Shown piece by piece: positions 14,812 through 26,681 of a stretch of 64,000 bases of DNA. Within the stretch, counting starts at the first letter, position 1. The number at the start of each line of letters is the position of its first letter. Origin of the DNA: Zeus faber (taxonomy: Eukaryota; Chordata; Actinopteri; Zeiformes; Zeidae); the NCBI GenBank assembly GCA_960531495.1, contig OY482846.1:32411317-32475316 (forward strand), in the 5' to 3' direction. The position numbers and the translations under genes are program-made. The notes beneath the pieces were generated by a model. It saw only the letters and a list, made by a program, of their open reading frames with translations, had not been told where the DNA came from and made no database searches.

Positions 14812-15894
14812 ATCCCCGTCTACCATCACATATATACACCATGACACTCATACCAATAACTTATCTTGTGCTAAGAAGTGCATTTGTGCATTCTGTATAT
14901 TTTTTTAGATATTTCACTATTTCCATTTAAGGTCTACTTGTGTATATTTGGCAATTTTTTTAATCACCATGACATATTCCTCGTAATTTCCAATTCTGAT
15001 TCTATAACTAACGCTTCTCATAGAGGCAGGTACAGACGTGGTTTTGGGACGGACCGACTTCCACCCACTCCGAGACAGAAAGTAATCAAATAATCTGCCA
15101 TCAATTCAAATTTCAAACGCATCTGCCCTTATTGGCAACTCGAGCGCACGGATTTGGTACTTCTCAGCTTACACCTAAACCAATGAAAAACTTTCAACGG
15201 CCTACATGCGCGTACTATCGTCCAGTGTACTTTAGTATGCGAGTTCAGAAGAACAAGGAATTCTCGGACACACTACTTTTTCATTAAACTGTTCAAAAGG
15301 AGCACGCCGACCAGTTTTTCCGGCCTTTTCCTTCCAGCTTTTCTTTAAGCGTTGTTTTCGCTAAAGTCGGCGCGAGATGACATTACCGAACAATTCGGCT
15401 TCAGTTACCCGGCTGAAGTGTTTTCTTCATTTTCTTTATATTATTATTCTGTCACTCAACCTTGCATTACGTTATTCCACTTTTTCAGTTTGTCACCCTG
15501 CCCACCAAAAACTCGGGCCTAGCTGAGTGAAGTGAGTTCAGCCGCATTCATTTTTATTCAACGTCCAGCCACAACAGCCATACTGTGCTGTATTATCCCA
15601 AACACTACCTCACACTATTCACATTCACATGCCACTTTAATTCACATGCCACTTTAAATGCACATATCTGTATATACATAGGCATATTCCTTCTACCTAT
15701 TCCATTTTATTTCAATTTATTTTTTATTGTATTTTATTCTATATATTTTTTATCTTATTCTATAAGTATTCCACTTACTGTATTACGTTTTAGGAGTCAG
15801 TTAGTCGGTCTATAGAAAGGAATTTTCTACTTTTTATTTTATTTTATTTTTGTACTTTTTCCTAGGACTTATTGTGTGCTATCACCAGGTGCGT
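14812..15894. other. Intergenic, nothing recognised
   Basis: AT-rich, with TTTTATTCTATT-type runs near 15700-15850. No supported gene. Confidence 0.45.
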
Positions 15895-15982
15895 TGCATT
15901 ACATTTCACTGCATATATGTATGAAAGTATGTATATGTATGTGACAAATAAAAATCTTGAATCTTGAATCTTGAATCTTGAA
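15895..15982 (+). repeat. LINE 3'-tail fragment, copy B
   Basis: ACATTTCACTGCATATATG…ATGTGACAAATAAAAATC, then (TTGAATC)n from about 15957. The short tandem tail marks the 3' end of a target-primed (LINE or LINE-mobilised) insertion. It is the inverse of copy A at 4865-4930. Confidence 0.7.
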
Positions 15983-17002
15983 ACCTCAGAATAACACGGG
16001 AGCCGTTGCCAGGCAACAACCCCCGACAGCATCGGAGAGCCGAATCCGCTGCTCCTCGGGCCGATCCGGCCCCCCGGAGCGTCACCGCGTAGCAGGCCGC
16101 CGACAGAACGCCGTCCCTTACCGTCGGCCGGACTCCCACAAGGTACAACCAAAACCAGCCGCAGACACACCGGCACTTTGGTGAGCGGACACCAAAGTGC
16201 ACTGTCCACAAACCTTGTGAAGTCGGATGAAACTTCCCAACTCTGATTCTTCCAATCTGCTTCCTGATACGAGTTTATGTTAAATGACCTTCCCTTTTAG
16301 ATAAGTTAACTGCCCTTAGCGTGCGTCTTGCCATTTGTGCGTTGATGAAAGAGCCACGTAACTCACCAACCCTCACTATTGTCCCCGAGTTAAGGTTTTG
16401 TAACAATTTAAAATCCTCTATTCACCTGCTTATTTTCTTCATCACACATTCTACTATCATTTGATTTGTCATATATTTTTGTGATAAATTAAATCCCATT
16501 TATCAGTGAGAAGTGTGCTTGTGTTCCTCCTCTTGGTTATCAAAATAAACGTCATTTGCTTTGATCATTTAATAGTCTAATAAACCATTTAACACTACAT
16601 AAATTGGTACCAATGTTTGGCGAGGGCAATTTTTTAATTTCTCAAGTCATTATTGACGCTACACATCAGCGCTCAAAGTGGGCTGGTACTCACCAGTACA
16701 CAGTACACCGTACCGGCACTTCTACATTTCAACTTTGGCATACTGTGAGTTTTTCTTGCTTACCGGAACTTCTCACAAGCTGCCGGTACTCTGTTCTGCC
16801 CTCTAAGGTTGACAAATGAAGTGGATATATTGTAAAATATGTCATATTTCGGTGAGTCGGAGCACGCTCTTTCTTTTAGTTATTAGAACGCACAAGCTGC
16901 GAGCCACAGCTTAAATAGCCACAGTGAATAAGGGGAGTACTGGCACATACTTTTTATTTTTCCCACTTCAAGCGCTGTGTGTGTCAGTGTGGTACTTTCA
17001 CA
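15983..17002. other. CpG-richer patch then intergenic DNA
   Basis: 15990-16190 is rich in CG dinucleotides with frames on both strands but no recognised protein. The remainder is unremarkable. Confidence 0.35.
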
Positions 17003-17248
17003 TACCGTATTGACCAGAATATAAGACAGGGTTTTGTTTTGTTTGGGTTTTTTTTTACGGAAATACATCTGAAAAAGTGGGTCCACTAATATTTGGGGTC
17101 CAGACTTTTTAAATGTCAATATTCGGTAGAATAACTGGTTCAAGTGGTTTGTTCCCATAAAAAGAAGATTTGGTCTTTAAAAAGTGTTTTTCCAATAATG
17201 AGTTTCGCATTATACTCGGGGCCGTCTTGCATTCGAGTCAATAGGGTA
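17003..17248. mobile_element. Short TIR element (MITE-like)
   Basis: The left end TACCGTATTGACCAGAATAT and the reverse complement of the right end (TACCCTATTGACTCGAATGC) match at most positions, and both continue into AAGAC. Total length is about 246 bp with no coding capacity. Confidence 0.65.
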
Positions 17249-17417
17249 CTATGTCATGCATACTATGGTTGTGGACACACTACAAATGCTCATGCAAATG
17301 CTACCCATTTCCTGCGCTGTGTACCATAGTATGTTCGCCATGTCGGACACAGCGGTAGCTTCCTCTTTGCAATCCCTCAGGTCGCCAGGGGTCAGGTTCT
17401 TGGTAAGCTTAATGTGA

Positions 17418-17437
17418 TATATATATATATATATATA
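17418..17437. repeat. (AT)n microsatellite
   Basis: Short alternating AT run. Confidence 0.9.
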
Positions 17438-17739
17438 GATATATCAACTTTTATTGAATACTTTGATGGTCCTAGTAAAGTGTGAGTGGACAGCAGGGTT
17501 GCTCCGTGCCTCCATGTTTCCTGTTCTTTGAGTGGGCCCGGTTCAGTACAACATCCTGAGTGGGCGGAGGGGTTCAGCGGTTCACACAGATTCTGGCTTC
17601 TTGGCATCCATCCTCCCACTCTCCATTCATTATTTTCCGTCGTCTTCCTCTTTCATCCCTCTGTCAGTCCTGTTCTCTCTTTTCTCTCTCTCTCTCTCTC
17701 TCTCCCTCGCTCTCGCTCTCATCTCATGCCGTGCGACTT

Positions 17740-17937
17740 CCCCGTCCGCGCGCACGTCCTCCCGCTCCCCCCCCCCAACCTGCCTCCGGCGCAGGCACTG
17801 GGAGCTGAGGCGAGCAACACTGGGATGTGAAGGCAGCATGGCCGCGCTGGGCGCCGCAGGGTCTCCACAGGCCGCCGTCCGCTTCCCATTTGCGCCGCTG
17901 GGCGGATCCGTCCGGAGCCTTTGCTCTTAGGGTTAGG
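17740..17937 (+). promoter_or_regulatory. GC/CpG-rich segment, possible promoter and 5' noncoding exon of gjb8-like
   Basis: This is a CpG-rich patch in otherwise AT-rich DNA, 1.35 kb upstream of the gjb8-like start codon. It ends in a good donor, GG|GTAAGCA (gt at 17938). The coding exon has an acceptor (ttcaagcag) directly before its ATG, so a separate upstream noncoding exon is expected. This is the best-placed candidate. Inference only. Confidence 0.3.
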
Positions 17938-18074
17938 GTAAGCAACGCAGGTGCAATAGGTTTTTTTCGTCGGAAATCATTCCAATTTTGTTCAATTTCT
18001 AGTCTTTTCGATGTAATTGTTATTCTACCCTTTTCTATTTTCATACTATGTAACACATGATATATTATTTCTTT

Positions 18075-19200
18075 TATTATTTCTTTTCTTTTTTTTTCCT
18101 GACCATTTTTTCCCGTGGAGGTGCAATGGTTTTCTGCTCTATTCCATTTCTTTTGTATCCGGTTTTATTCTAGTTGTATTCTTTTTTTATTTTGGTTCCA
18201 TTTATATTCGATCCTATTTCTATACAATTATCTATTGTTTTAATTTATGTTCCTACCTGCTAGTGGAATTTTTGGGGGTGGGCGCAATCATTTTGTTTTC
18301 TATTCCATTTCTATTGTGTTCAATTGTTCAATTCAATTTATTTCTATTCCATTCTATTCTTCTTCTAGTGTTTCCCATGCTGTTTGTATTCCATTCTATT
18401 CTAAACTGATTCCACCTCTATTATATTCAATTTCTATACTATTTATATTATCTTCCTATCTGCTTGTTGGATGTTTTTGGACCATTTTGGGGAAGGGGGT
18501 GGCAGAGGTGCAACAATTTTTGTATTCTGTTCAATTTGGCTCTATTTCTATTCTAATTTATATCTATTCTATTCGATTCATATTATGTTCTATTGTAATT
18601 AGCTTATTTCTGTCGTGTTCTAATAAAATTACTATTCTATTCATATGCTCTATTGTTTCTATTATCACCCTATCTGGAATGCTAGTTGGATTTTTCTGAC
18701 AATTTTTTGGATCATCTGGAAACAGTTGCAATAATGTATATTATATTGTCATTTGATTCTATCGCTATTCTATTTATATTATGTTGTATTGTAATTTGAT
18801 TTAATTGATATTCTCTTCAATTTCTGTTCTATATCGTTTCTATAATCGCTCTATATGCAATGCTAGTTGGATAATTTTTTAAACCATTTTTGGACCAATT
18901 AGAATAATTTGGAAACTGTTGCAATAATTGTCTAACAATATTGTATTGTAATTAAATTCAATCTCCATTCAATTTCTGTTATTTTGTATTCTAATTTGCT
19001 TCAATGTATATTATATTTTCTGTCTATCATCCATTATTTCTATTATGTTCCTATCTGCACTTATTTTTTTTTAATTTTTAGACCATTGGGAAACCATAAT
19101 TGCAATAATTGTGTATTTATATTCTAATTTGATTCAATTTCTATTCTATTATCTTGCGATGTGCTAGTTGAATTTTTTTTTTTTTTTTGACCATTTATTT
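18075..19200. repeat. Degenerate tandem array, about 180-220 bp units
   Basis: A recurring unit reads roughly TTCCTATCTGC..TGCTAGTTGGA, TTTTTGGACCATTTTT, GGTGCAATAATT, then TTCTATT-rich sequence. The TGCTAGTTGG-like landmark occurs near 18258, 18461, 18680, 18860 and 19160. AT-rich; probably within the 5' intron of the gjb8-like gene. Confidence 0.65.
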
Positions 19201-19285
19201 ATTTATTTTGTTGTGGTAGGTGAAAACTCAAAAATTGCTAAATTATTTTCTGTCCTATTCTATTCTATCCCTCCGTTCAAGCAGG

Positions 19286-19745
19286 ATGTCGTGGAGTGCT
19301 CTGCACGCCCAGCTGAGCGGGGTGAACCGCCACTCCACCAGCCTGGGGAAGGTCTGGCTCTCGGTGGTCTTCATCTTTCGGGTAGCGGTGCTGGTCGTGG
19401 CGGCCGAGAGCGTGTGGGGGGACGAGCAGTCCGACTTCACCTGCAACACCTTGCAGGTAACAATTAGGGACCCCGGAAAACCAGACTGTGTGTCTGGAGG
19501 GGTTTATCCTGTCAATGAACCATACATAATCAATCAATCAATCAATCAGTGAATCAATCTCTCTCCCCCCTCTCTTTTCTCAAGCCTGGTTGTGAGAACG
19601 TCTGCTACGACCACTTCTTCCCCGTTTCCCACATCCGGCTCTGGTGTCTGCAGCTGGTGTTTGTCTCCACGCCCGCCCTGCTCGTCGCCATGTATGTGGC
19701 GTACCGTAACCACGACGATAAGAAGAGGCTTCTCAAGGTTTGGGA

Positions 19746-19796
<51 letters not shown>

Positions 19797-19816
19797 CGTG
19801 CGTGTGTGCGTGCGTG

Positions 19817-19857
<41 letters not shown>

Positions 19858-21133
19858 ATTTGATTCTATTCAGGGCCAGACAAAAAGCTTCAGTGTGAGT
19901 AGTATCCTACAATAGACTAAATTCCTGATATGGAGTTACAATAGGGCCACCAGAAACTTCTAAACTTTTCATTTCAAGCATTCTTATTTTCTCCTAAATA
20001 ATATTTTAAAAGTGAAGAAAGCAGTAAATATACTAGTTCAAAATTCCACACAAAACCTAACATCTTGCTATTTTACCTACACCAGCTAAATGTGTCTCTT
20101 CACATATCTCTTCCCAACACACACACATGCGTACACTCGCGCCCTTGGAGCGCTCAAGGGCACTCGGCGGCGATGGATGTATCAGCAACCAATGACCCCG
20201 TGGTTGCTGGAAAGGCCATGCCCCCCCCCCCATTATTTCATTCTAAATCTGACGCACCAAACCGCCCGGCAGGCTCCCGGAAGGGCCGGTTTCCTCGTCA
20301 ACAAGGACTCGGAGACCCAGGAGGCGGAGTTTGAGAGCCTGAAGAGGCGGAGACTCCCGCTCACCGGTGCCCTCTGGTGGACGTACGCCGGCAGCCTGCT
20401 GTTCAGGCTGCTGTTTGAAGGAGGCTTCATGTGAGTGCGTCCGCCTCTCGCCCTTTGTCCGTCTGCCTGTCTGTCACCCCAACATCAAGTTGGTCAGCCG
20501 TGAGGGCGTTGTCATGGTAACATCTGCTGTCAAAAAAAAGTTGTTGCAAATGGTGAATATTAGGTGCTTGCGATCATACAATCATGGGCTTATTAGTTGT
20601 TCATCTATAGGACTGTTGTTTGTGGCAGCATTATAGTTGTCCGTCACATTAGAAGGCCTACTGAGGTTATATAACACCTCCTGCTTATCTTATCAAGGGC
20701 AATAGGAGCAATCGAGGCCCTAAAATTAAGTTCCCAGGTATTCACTCTGTGCAGGTCCACCGAGCTCCGCATGACCGCGGCGGGATCACAGCGTCTCCCT
20801 TCACACTCTGGCCCCTGACTCTTCTCTGTCCCCGGCTCCAGGTACACTCTGTACGCGGTGTACGACGGCTTCCAGATGCCGCGCGTGGTGCAGTGCGACC
20901 AGTGGCCGTGCCCCAACCTGGTGGACTGCTTCGTCTGGCGGCCCACGGAGAAAACCGTCTTCACCGTCTTCATGGCCTCCGCCTCCTGCGTCTGCATGGT
21001 CCTCAACGCGGCGGAACTGGCCTATCTGGTCGCCAAGGCCGTCGCCAGGTCGGTGGTGACCATACCAGAACATCAGAATATCAGTCAAGCAGAAATGGTG
21101 TATTTTCGACTGCGGCCTAGGGTTGCTGTGTAA
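19286..21133 (+). CDS. gjb8: Beta-type connexin, GJB2/GJB6-like (gjb8/cx30.3-like)
   Basis: Coding exons are 19286-19456, 19585-19737, 20273-20430 and 20842-21133, joining in frame to 257 residues. Connexins form hexameric plasma-membrane hemichannels that dock into gap junctions. The first extracellular loop has C53-X6-C60-X3-C64 ([12 protein letters not shown]). The second has [12 protein letters not shown], with C-X4-C-X5-C spacing. Transmembrane helices lie at about residues 22-40, 73-93, in exon 3 ([20 protein letters not shown]) and after [17 protein letters not shown] and the short cytoplasmic loop fit the GJB2/GJB6 class, and gja3 downstream supports this. Start: ATG at 19286 ([12 protein letters not shown]). 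All splice sites are GT-AG, phases 0, 0 and 2. Mammalian beta connexins have one coding exon, so the three introns are unusual. The last 25 residues (after AKAVAR) are unlike known tails; a donor-like AG|GTCGGT at 21049 leaves a further exon possible. Intron 2 holds a long (GT)n. Confidence 0.85.
19748..19857. repeat. (GT)n/(GCGT)n microsatellite in gjb8-like intron 2
   Basis: GT run with a central GCGT/GTGC segment, starting about 10 bp after the exon 2 donor. Confidence 0.97.
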
Positions 21134-21474
21134 CCCATGGAATCTTTGACTCATACGTGAGATGGGGTCGACCTGATGGCGGCATACGAAAAGAAAAAAA
21201 AATCCCCCTTTTGAGCAAACCTATTTAAGTTACCTTTCGAGAATCTGTGACGTTCTCCCACCAGAACGTTGTGTCCATAGTGATGTTGGTTGTTTTTTTT
21301 CTCCGTTGTCTTCTTCCACTTCCAGGAAATTCTAAAAGACCACACGGGCCTTCCCCCCGAACTTTGAGTCAGATGAACAAGAGCGTTGTAAAACCGGAGG
21401 ACCCAAACTGTTGATGTCCGACGGGACGGTCTCCAGCTTAGGCTCCTGCAGGAGATCTGGAGTTGTTGCCGCCT

Positions 21475-21527
<53 letters not shown>

Positions 21528-22100
21528 GCACACACACGCGTGCTTTTATTTTGAAGAAGAGACTCTTCTATCTCCTGGCTGTACTTTGTGGAATAGTAAA
21601 CCAAGCAATAGATTCAAAGTATTTGGTTTCTACCTGACACATATCAGATGGGGCTATGAAACCACTATAGTTTAAATATCTGTTATTATGGATATTTTCT
21701 AATACTTTACTAATTTATGTGGAGGTAACTAACTTTACACATCAGAGAAAGTGTTTTTATATGATATGTCTGTTATTGTGTAATGATGCCCGTACTTACC
21801 CTGGTTTAGCCTCCTTGTGTTTTCACCCGTGAAGATGGTACAGTCCAATGGGCAGGTATAAACAAATATTTTTCGCAAACAAAGCAGCCGCCATTTTTGC
21901 CTTGACTTTTGCAAAAATCGCAAAAAAATAAAGTATTAAAAATGTTTGAATAAAAAACAAAATGGACAACAACCTCCTGACTTCAGACGATGTCAGGTAT
22001 CAAAAACACAGAGTGCAGTAAAAAAAAAAAGGGAAAATAGAAGCCGCAAACACGAACAATTGTCTATATTTTTATTTTTAGTTTCATCAAATGACACCTA
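21134..22100. other. gjb8-like 3' flank
   Basis: Presumed 3' UTR and downstream DNA. It includes a CA/CG tract at 21476-21541 of alternating purine-pyrimidine. An AATAAA lies near 21926. No other gene. Confidence 0.4.
21476..21541. repeat. (CA)n(CG)n(CA)n alternating purine-pyrimidine tract
   Basis: CA run, then about 14-16 bp of pure CG alternation, then CA and CGCG: a strong Z-DNA-type sequence. Confidence 0.95.
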
Positions 22101-22113
22101 CAAAAAGATCATC

Positions 22114-22350
22114 TTTTTTTTTTTTTTAGGTCTGACCCATAGTGTCATAAACAGGATTTGCTTTGTGAAATAGCATTTTCATCTCTGTTTGATTTATTTT
22201 ATTTGACTTAATAAAATAAATAAACAGAGATGAGAGACCTTGATTTATTTTATTTGACTTAATAAAATAAATAAACAGAGATGAAAATGCTATTTCACAA
22301 AGCAAATCCTGTTTATGACACTATGGGTCAGACCTAAAAAAAAAAAAAAA
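22114..22350. repeat. Near-perfect palindrome, about 77-bp arms
   Basis: Arms 22114-22190 and 22273-22350 are reverse complements from the poly(T)/poly(A) ends through AGGTCTGACCC…CATCTCTGTTT. Only the homopolymer lengths (14 T against 15 A) differ. The spacer holds a 44-bp perfect direct repeat (22190-22233 and 22241-22284) which is itself partly palindromic (TTTATTTTATT…AATAAAATAAA). Confidence 0.93.
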
Positions 22351-22470
22351 GATCCAATCAACAACGAGATGCCGTCAGGATATCAATATTTTGGGAGATA
22401 ACAGACATCAAATCACGTAAAATACACCTACAGGAAAAATAAGTAGTAGAAAAGGGAAAATAATATTTAC

Positions 22471-22600
22471 ATTAACATTTACGTTTAGTCATTTAGCAGA
22501 CGCTTTTATCCAAAGCGACTTACGAGGGAGAATAACAATCAAGCTACATTGCGACAGAGACATTAGTGTAACAATAAATACTGCTAGGTAGTGCTAAGTA
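22471..22600 (-). repeat. tRNA-SINE/LINE tail fragment (GTCATTTAGCAGACGC type)
   Basis: Carries GTCATTTAGCAGACGC followed by TTTTATCCAAAGCGACTTAC, the same 3' tail as the fuller SINE at 46672-46865. The tRNA-like head is not present here. Confidence 0.7.
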
Positions 22601-23019
22601 ATTGTAAGGTAGTGCTAGGTAGTGCTGGTATATACAATATACAATATACAGTATATATAATATATACAAATAACACAGAACAGAACATGCATTTTACATT
22701 ATTCTACAGTAAAGAGTTTTTTCTGCTTTTTCATTAACTATTTTAATCGATGTGTCATAATGTTTAATATGAACCAAAAAAATAATCCAGTATTTGGGGT
22801 CATTTGTCTCGATGTGTTTTACTGAAATGGGATGGATGAGGCGCAACGCTGATCATGGCTGTAACGGGAGGCACGGCTCCCCCTGGCGGTGGGCGATAGA
22901 ATTGCCCTTTCCAAATAAAAAACTCCAGGACAGTGCGCATGCGTCTACAATGGCGCTCGTGTTTCTCCCATGGGGTCTACTCCGACCCCTCGGGGAAAAA
23001 ATGTATTAGAAAATACTGG

Positions 23020-23500
23020 TTGTCAACATTGAGGTGCCCTGCGCTGGGCACACGCTGCTACGTGTATGGGCAGTCATGCCGGGCGGGTGTCTGGTCGGCC
23101 GTGGGGCCGGGATCCTGCCGTGCCTTGCGCGGTCCATGCCTTGCGCCCATGGCCCGGGTTCTACACCAGCGGCTGCGTCTTGGTGCCTGCACCCGGGGGT
23201 TGGTTGTATGTGTGCGCCCCTGGGGTGCGGGGTCTCCTCGTGCTCCCTGGGACTGGGTCATCCTCCTCGGGGCTGGGCGTGGGGGTTGCTCCACGGCCCT
23301 ATGGCTTCTCTGGGGGCCCGGGGGTCTTCTGTGGCCACAGGGCAGGGTACTCGGGGCTTTCCTGCAGCCGTAGGGTGTCCACAGGGCTGCAGAGTTCGGG
23401 GGGCTTCGGGGCCCCTTGCCCTGCTTGGAGGCGCCGCAACATATTACCGACCTTCTACACCAATGCCAATGGGGATAAGTCATGTACATTTACCGGTGGA
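23020..23500. other. GC-rich block with overlapping open frames, unclassified repeat likely
   Basis: About 480 bp of GC-rich DNA in an AT-rich setting, ending in a (CA)n tract at 23506-23551. Three or more frames on both strands are open for 140-200 codons. The peptides are rich in Gly, Pro, Cys and Trp with no domain. This is the pattern of GC-biased noncoding DNA or a repeat, not of a gene. Confidence 0.45.
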
Positions 23501-23505
23501 CATCT

Positions 23506-23547
<42 letters not shown>

Positions 23548-23551
23548 CACC
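23506..23551. repeat. (CA)n microsatellite
   Basis: CA run with one AA interruption. Confidence 0.96.
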
Positions 23552-24066
23552 ATCACACCTTCTTCAAGTGCACCCCAGCACCCTCCTGGTTGCAATCCTC
23601 TCCTTTCCTTCCTCATTTGCTGCCATAATTATGACTGATTATGAGGCCACGTGACCAGTTGTAGTTCCAGTTTTCCTGGACTTAATTCGCTGTTTTTCAA
23701 TACATGTTGTCGTCCAATGTTCATGTTTTTGTGTAAATGTTGTTTATTTCTATGTTTATTTGTCTCACCCGTGGTGATTCTCCCCCTCTTGGAGTAGTGA
23801 TCAGTAGTTTAAAGACCCAAACATGATAAATAGTTCTCCAAAGAGAGGGTTTGGTGGTGGTTCTCCATAACCAGAAACTGTGCTCTTGTCATCCTACAGG
23901 TCGTCCACAGGACAGAGTTATTGCAGCAGTTCTTGATGATTTAAGAATGAATAAAGAGTTGCATTGCAGGTTGAGAACTTGAACTCCACTTGCAGACTAA
24001 CTCTGTCCTGAATGCCATGGCATACAGCACAGGTTAAAAAAAAATAAAAAATAATAAAAACATTTC

Positions 24067-24099
<33 letters not shown>

Positions 24100-25403
24100 C
24101 CTGGTGTAAATTAAAGGGATTAAAACAAGTTAGTTCCTAAAAGTTAAAAGGCAATTAAACTGAAATTAATTTAGTTTATTAAAGATAGAAAAAAATTAAA
24201 AATCAAAAAATAAATAAATAAAAAGACAACACACAACTATGGAAAGCCATTGGGGGAAATCCGTCTGGGGGAAAAACACTTTTACAAGACAAAATAAACG
24301 CGTTCAAAGTACCCGCGTTAACACGGAAGAAATGGCGGCGTTTGGGCGGCCAAAATGAACGCCTGACTTACACAGCGATTACGCACATCAGGGTTATATT
24401 CATGAGGTGATCGAGTATCGCACCCGGGTCTGGACCACGTGATGCTGAGAGAGAGGCGCACAACGCTTCAGTCGGCGCCACATCATCGTCGCCTTCCTTA
24501 CTCCACCCCCTCGTGGTCGGGATAAAGGAAAAGACCTAAACCATTTATCCAAATAAGCATGGCCCTTCCTCGCTTTGCTTCGAGTTGCCAGTGGAATTTT
24601 TCGAAATGCACGAGGCTGGCTTTGTCGGACAATGTGCAGACAGATTATTACAATTATTTATGAATCATAAATAATTCCCTCTTGGCCAGACGATGCTCCG
24701 ACACAGCCGACCTCAGTGGGACCGGAGGCACGGAAACAACGACGGTTAGTCAGTCCAGGTTTAAATAAGCATTCCAGTTGACACAATTTCGATAAGACAT
24801 AGGAAAATATGAGTGTATGAGAAGGACCTCAGAAGAAGCCACATTCATAAATATGCGGTTTGATTTGACTCGATTTGGCTACGGACAACAATGTTGAGGT
24901 TATTTCACGTTGAATAAAGGAATGTTCGTGGCCCGATCAAAGGATGGAAAATAACCTTGACATCGGTTTACAATAATGGTTTACAAAGCCATGGGCTGCA
25001 CTTGAAATTCAGAAACACTACAGCATCCTCATGCTCATTTGTAATTAAAACCAGATCAACCAAAATTGGCCTACTGGCTTAATTTAACACAAATGGTCAA
25101 CCTTTGTAACTAAAACACAAAGAAATATTGTGTCGGAGGCTTTCGTAGCTGTACAAATTCTCCAACAACATAGGCTGCCGTTTTAAGGCATAGCCTCCGG
25201 GACGGTTTTGTCCCCGATGGCTTTCCATACACGATACATTTTAGAGACATGGAGGTGCATATAGAGATGCTCATTATATATTTGTGTCCACAGAGAAAGA
25301 TTGTTGATAATTAGAAGAACACCCTTCTTGTGCGTTGTTGGGTCTCTTCGTTTTGCTGAGAGACCCCACTTGAGTAACAACACTACTAATGCAGGAATAA
25401 CTC
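23552..25403. other. Intergenic
   Basis: (AT)n at about 24069-24098. A CG-richer segment at 24290-24530 includes CACGTG near 24438; it has no recognisable exon. No supported gene. Confidence 0.4.
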
Positions 25404-25761
25404 TGTGGCGGACAAAGGGGCGTGGTCAAGCCGCGACGGCAGCATGGCTCCCTTTCCCGCGGCCGCACCGCTGCCTCGAATCAGGGACTCGGTGCAGGGA
25501 GCTTTCTTAATGTTCGTCTGTCTTGCAGGGGGGATCGGCGCACAGGCGCGTCACCCGACCAGGAGGGCAGTTCGGAAGGCCGTTCCTCCTGCGCCCAAAA
25601 TCATTAGTCTTTATTACTTAGATTATATTATAGTATATTATTATATAATTTATACTTGTGGCCAGCGAGTCTTTTTGTTCAACGTTATAATAAAAACTCT
25701 CGCAATGTCGCCAAAGCCACGGCCAGAAACACTCCTTCTCCCTCCTTAAACCCCTACCTGC
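25404..25761 (+). repeat. LTR-like repeat, family B copy 2 (3'-truncated)
   Basis: Starts TGTGGCGGACAAAGGGGCG and matches copy 1 and copy 3 through GGGAGCTTTCTTAATGTT, TCCTCCTGCGCCCAA, AATAAA (about 25689) and CCTAAA-like sequence near 25745. It stops about 20 bp short of the CACA end seen in the other copies. Confidence 0.6.
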
Positions 25762-26560
25762 CTATTGATGAAGAATGAAGTATGAATACCCTTTCAAGTG
25801 TTAAAACTCATCAAGTGATAACATTCAAATTGTTCTTTTTTCTGTCACGATCCACACATGGAACACCAACATTTACAATTTGTAGCGTATCAAACTGCTT
25901 TTGCGATGCTTATGGATGTTGAATTTTAATATTAATTATTAATATTTAATATTATTTAATATTTAATATATTAGGCCAATGATAATAATAAAATTCACTA
26001 GTTAGTCTTTAAATGGCCGATCCATAAAGCCGTCCCTATTGGGTGGATTACACTGCACGTCCCAGAATTCCATTCGAAACAGCAACATCCGGGCAACAGG
26101 GTGGTCACTACCTTTTCTCCGAAGTTTGCCTTCTTCTCATCAATTTCAGATTTTTTTCCTTTCTTGGTCACGTAGGGCGGTGGGGGTATGTTTTCATTCG
26201 AGGGGGGCTGTTCTTTTTTGACACTTTACTAACAACAACTGGCTACACTGCTTCATATTCCCCGTGGCTCCCTGTCACTAATTTTCTAATCTAATCTTTG
26301 CAATCTTGCCAGCAAAAGGCAAACCCAACATTAGTGGAACCAAGGTGGAGCACATACAAAAAAAAAATACACTGAATGGCTGTTTCTTTAAAGAGTGCCA
26401 GCTAAAAATGGATCAAATATGGAATATTTTTCCTTTATGAAAATAATTTCCACTTTCCTTTTGCATTTTCCACCTTTTCCCAAATCACCGATAAACTGTC
26501 CAAATTGTTCTGTCCTTTCCTCATCCTGTCTCTAGCCTGGAGTTCATGTTGGAGTGGGGT
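25762..26560. other. Intergenic, nothing recognised
   Basis: AT-rich; (TAAT)-type palindromic stretch near 25928-25972. No gene. Confidence 0.4.
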
Positions 26561-26570
26561 GTATGTGTCT

Positions 26571-26596
26571 GTGTGCGTGTGTGTGTGGATGTGTGG

Positions 26597-26681
<85 letters not shown>

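Noticed and set aside
17926-17940. TTAGGGTTAGGG, telomere-like
   Set aside because: Only two units, not an interstitial telomeric array.
23034-23654. 206-codon frame as a possible novel gene
   Set aside because: Several frames on both strands are open at once in GC-rich DNA, it runs into a (CA)n tract, and no domain or splice structure is seen.
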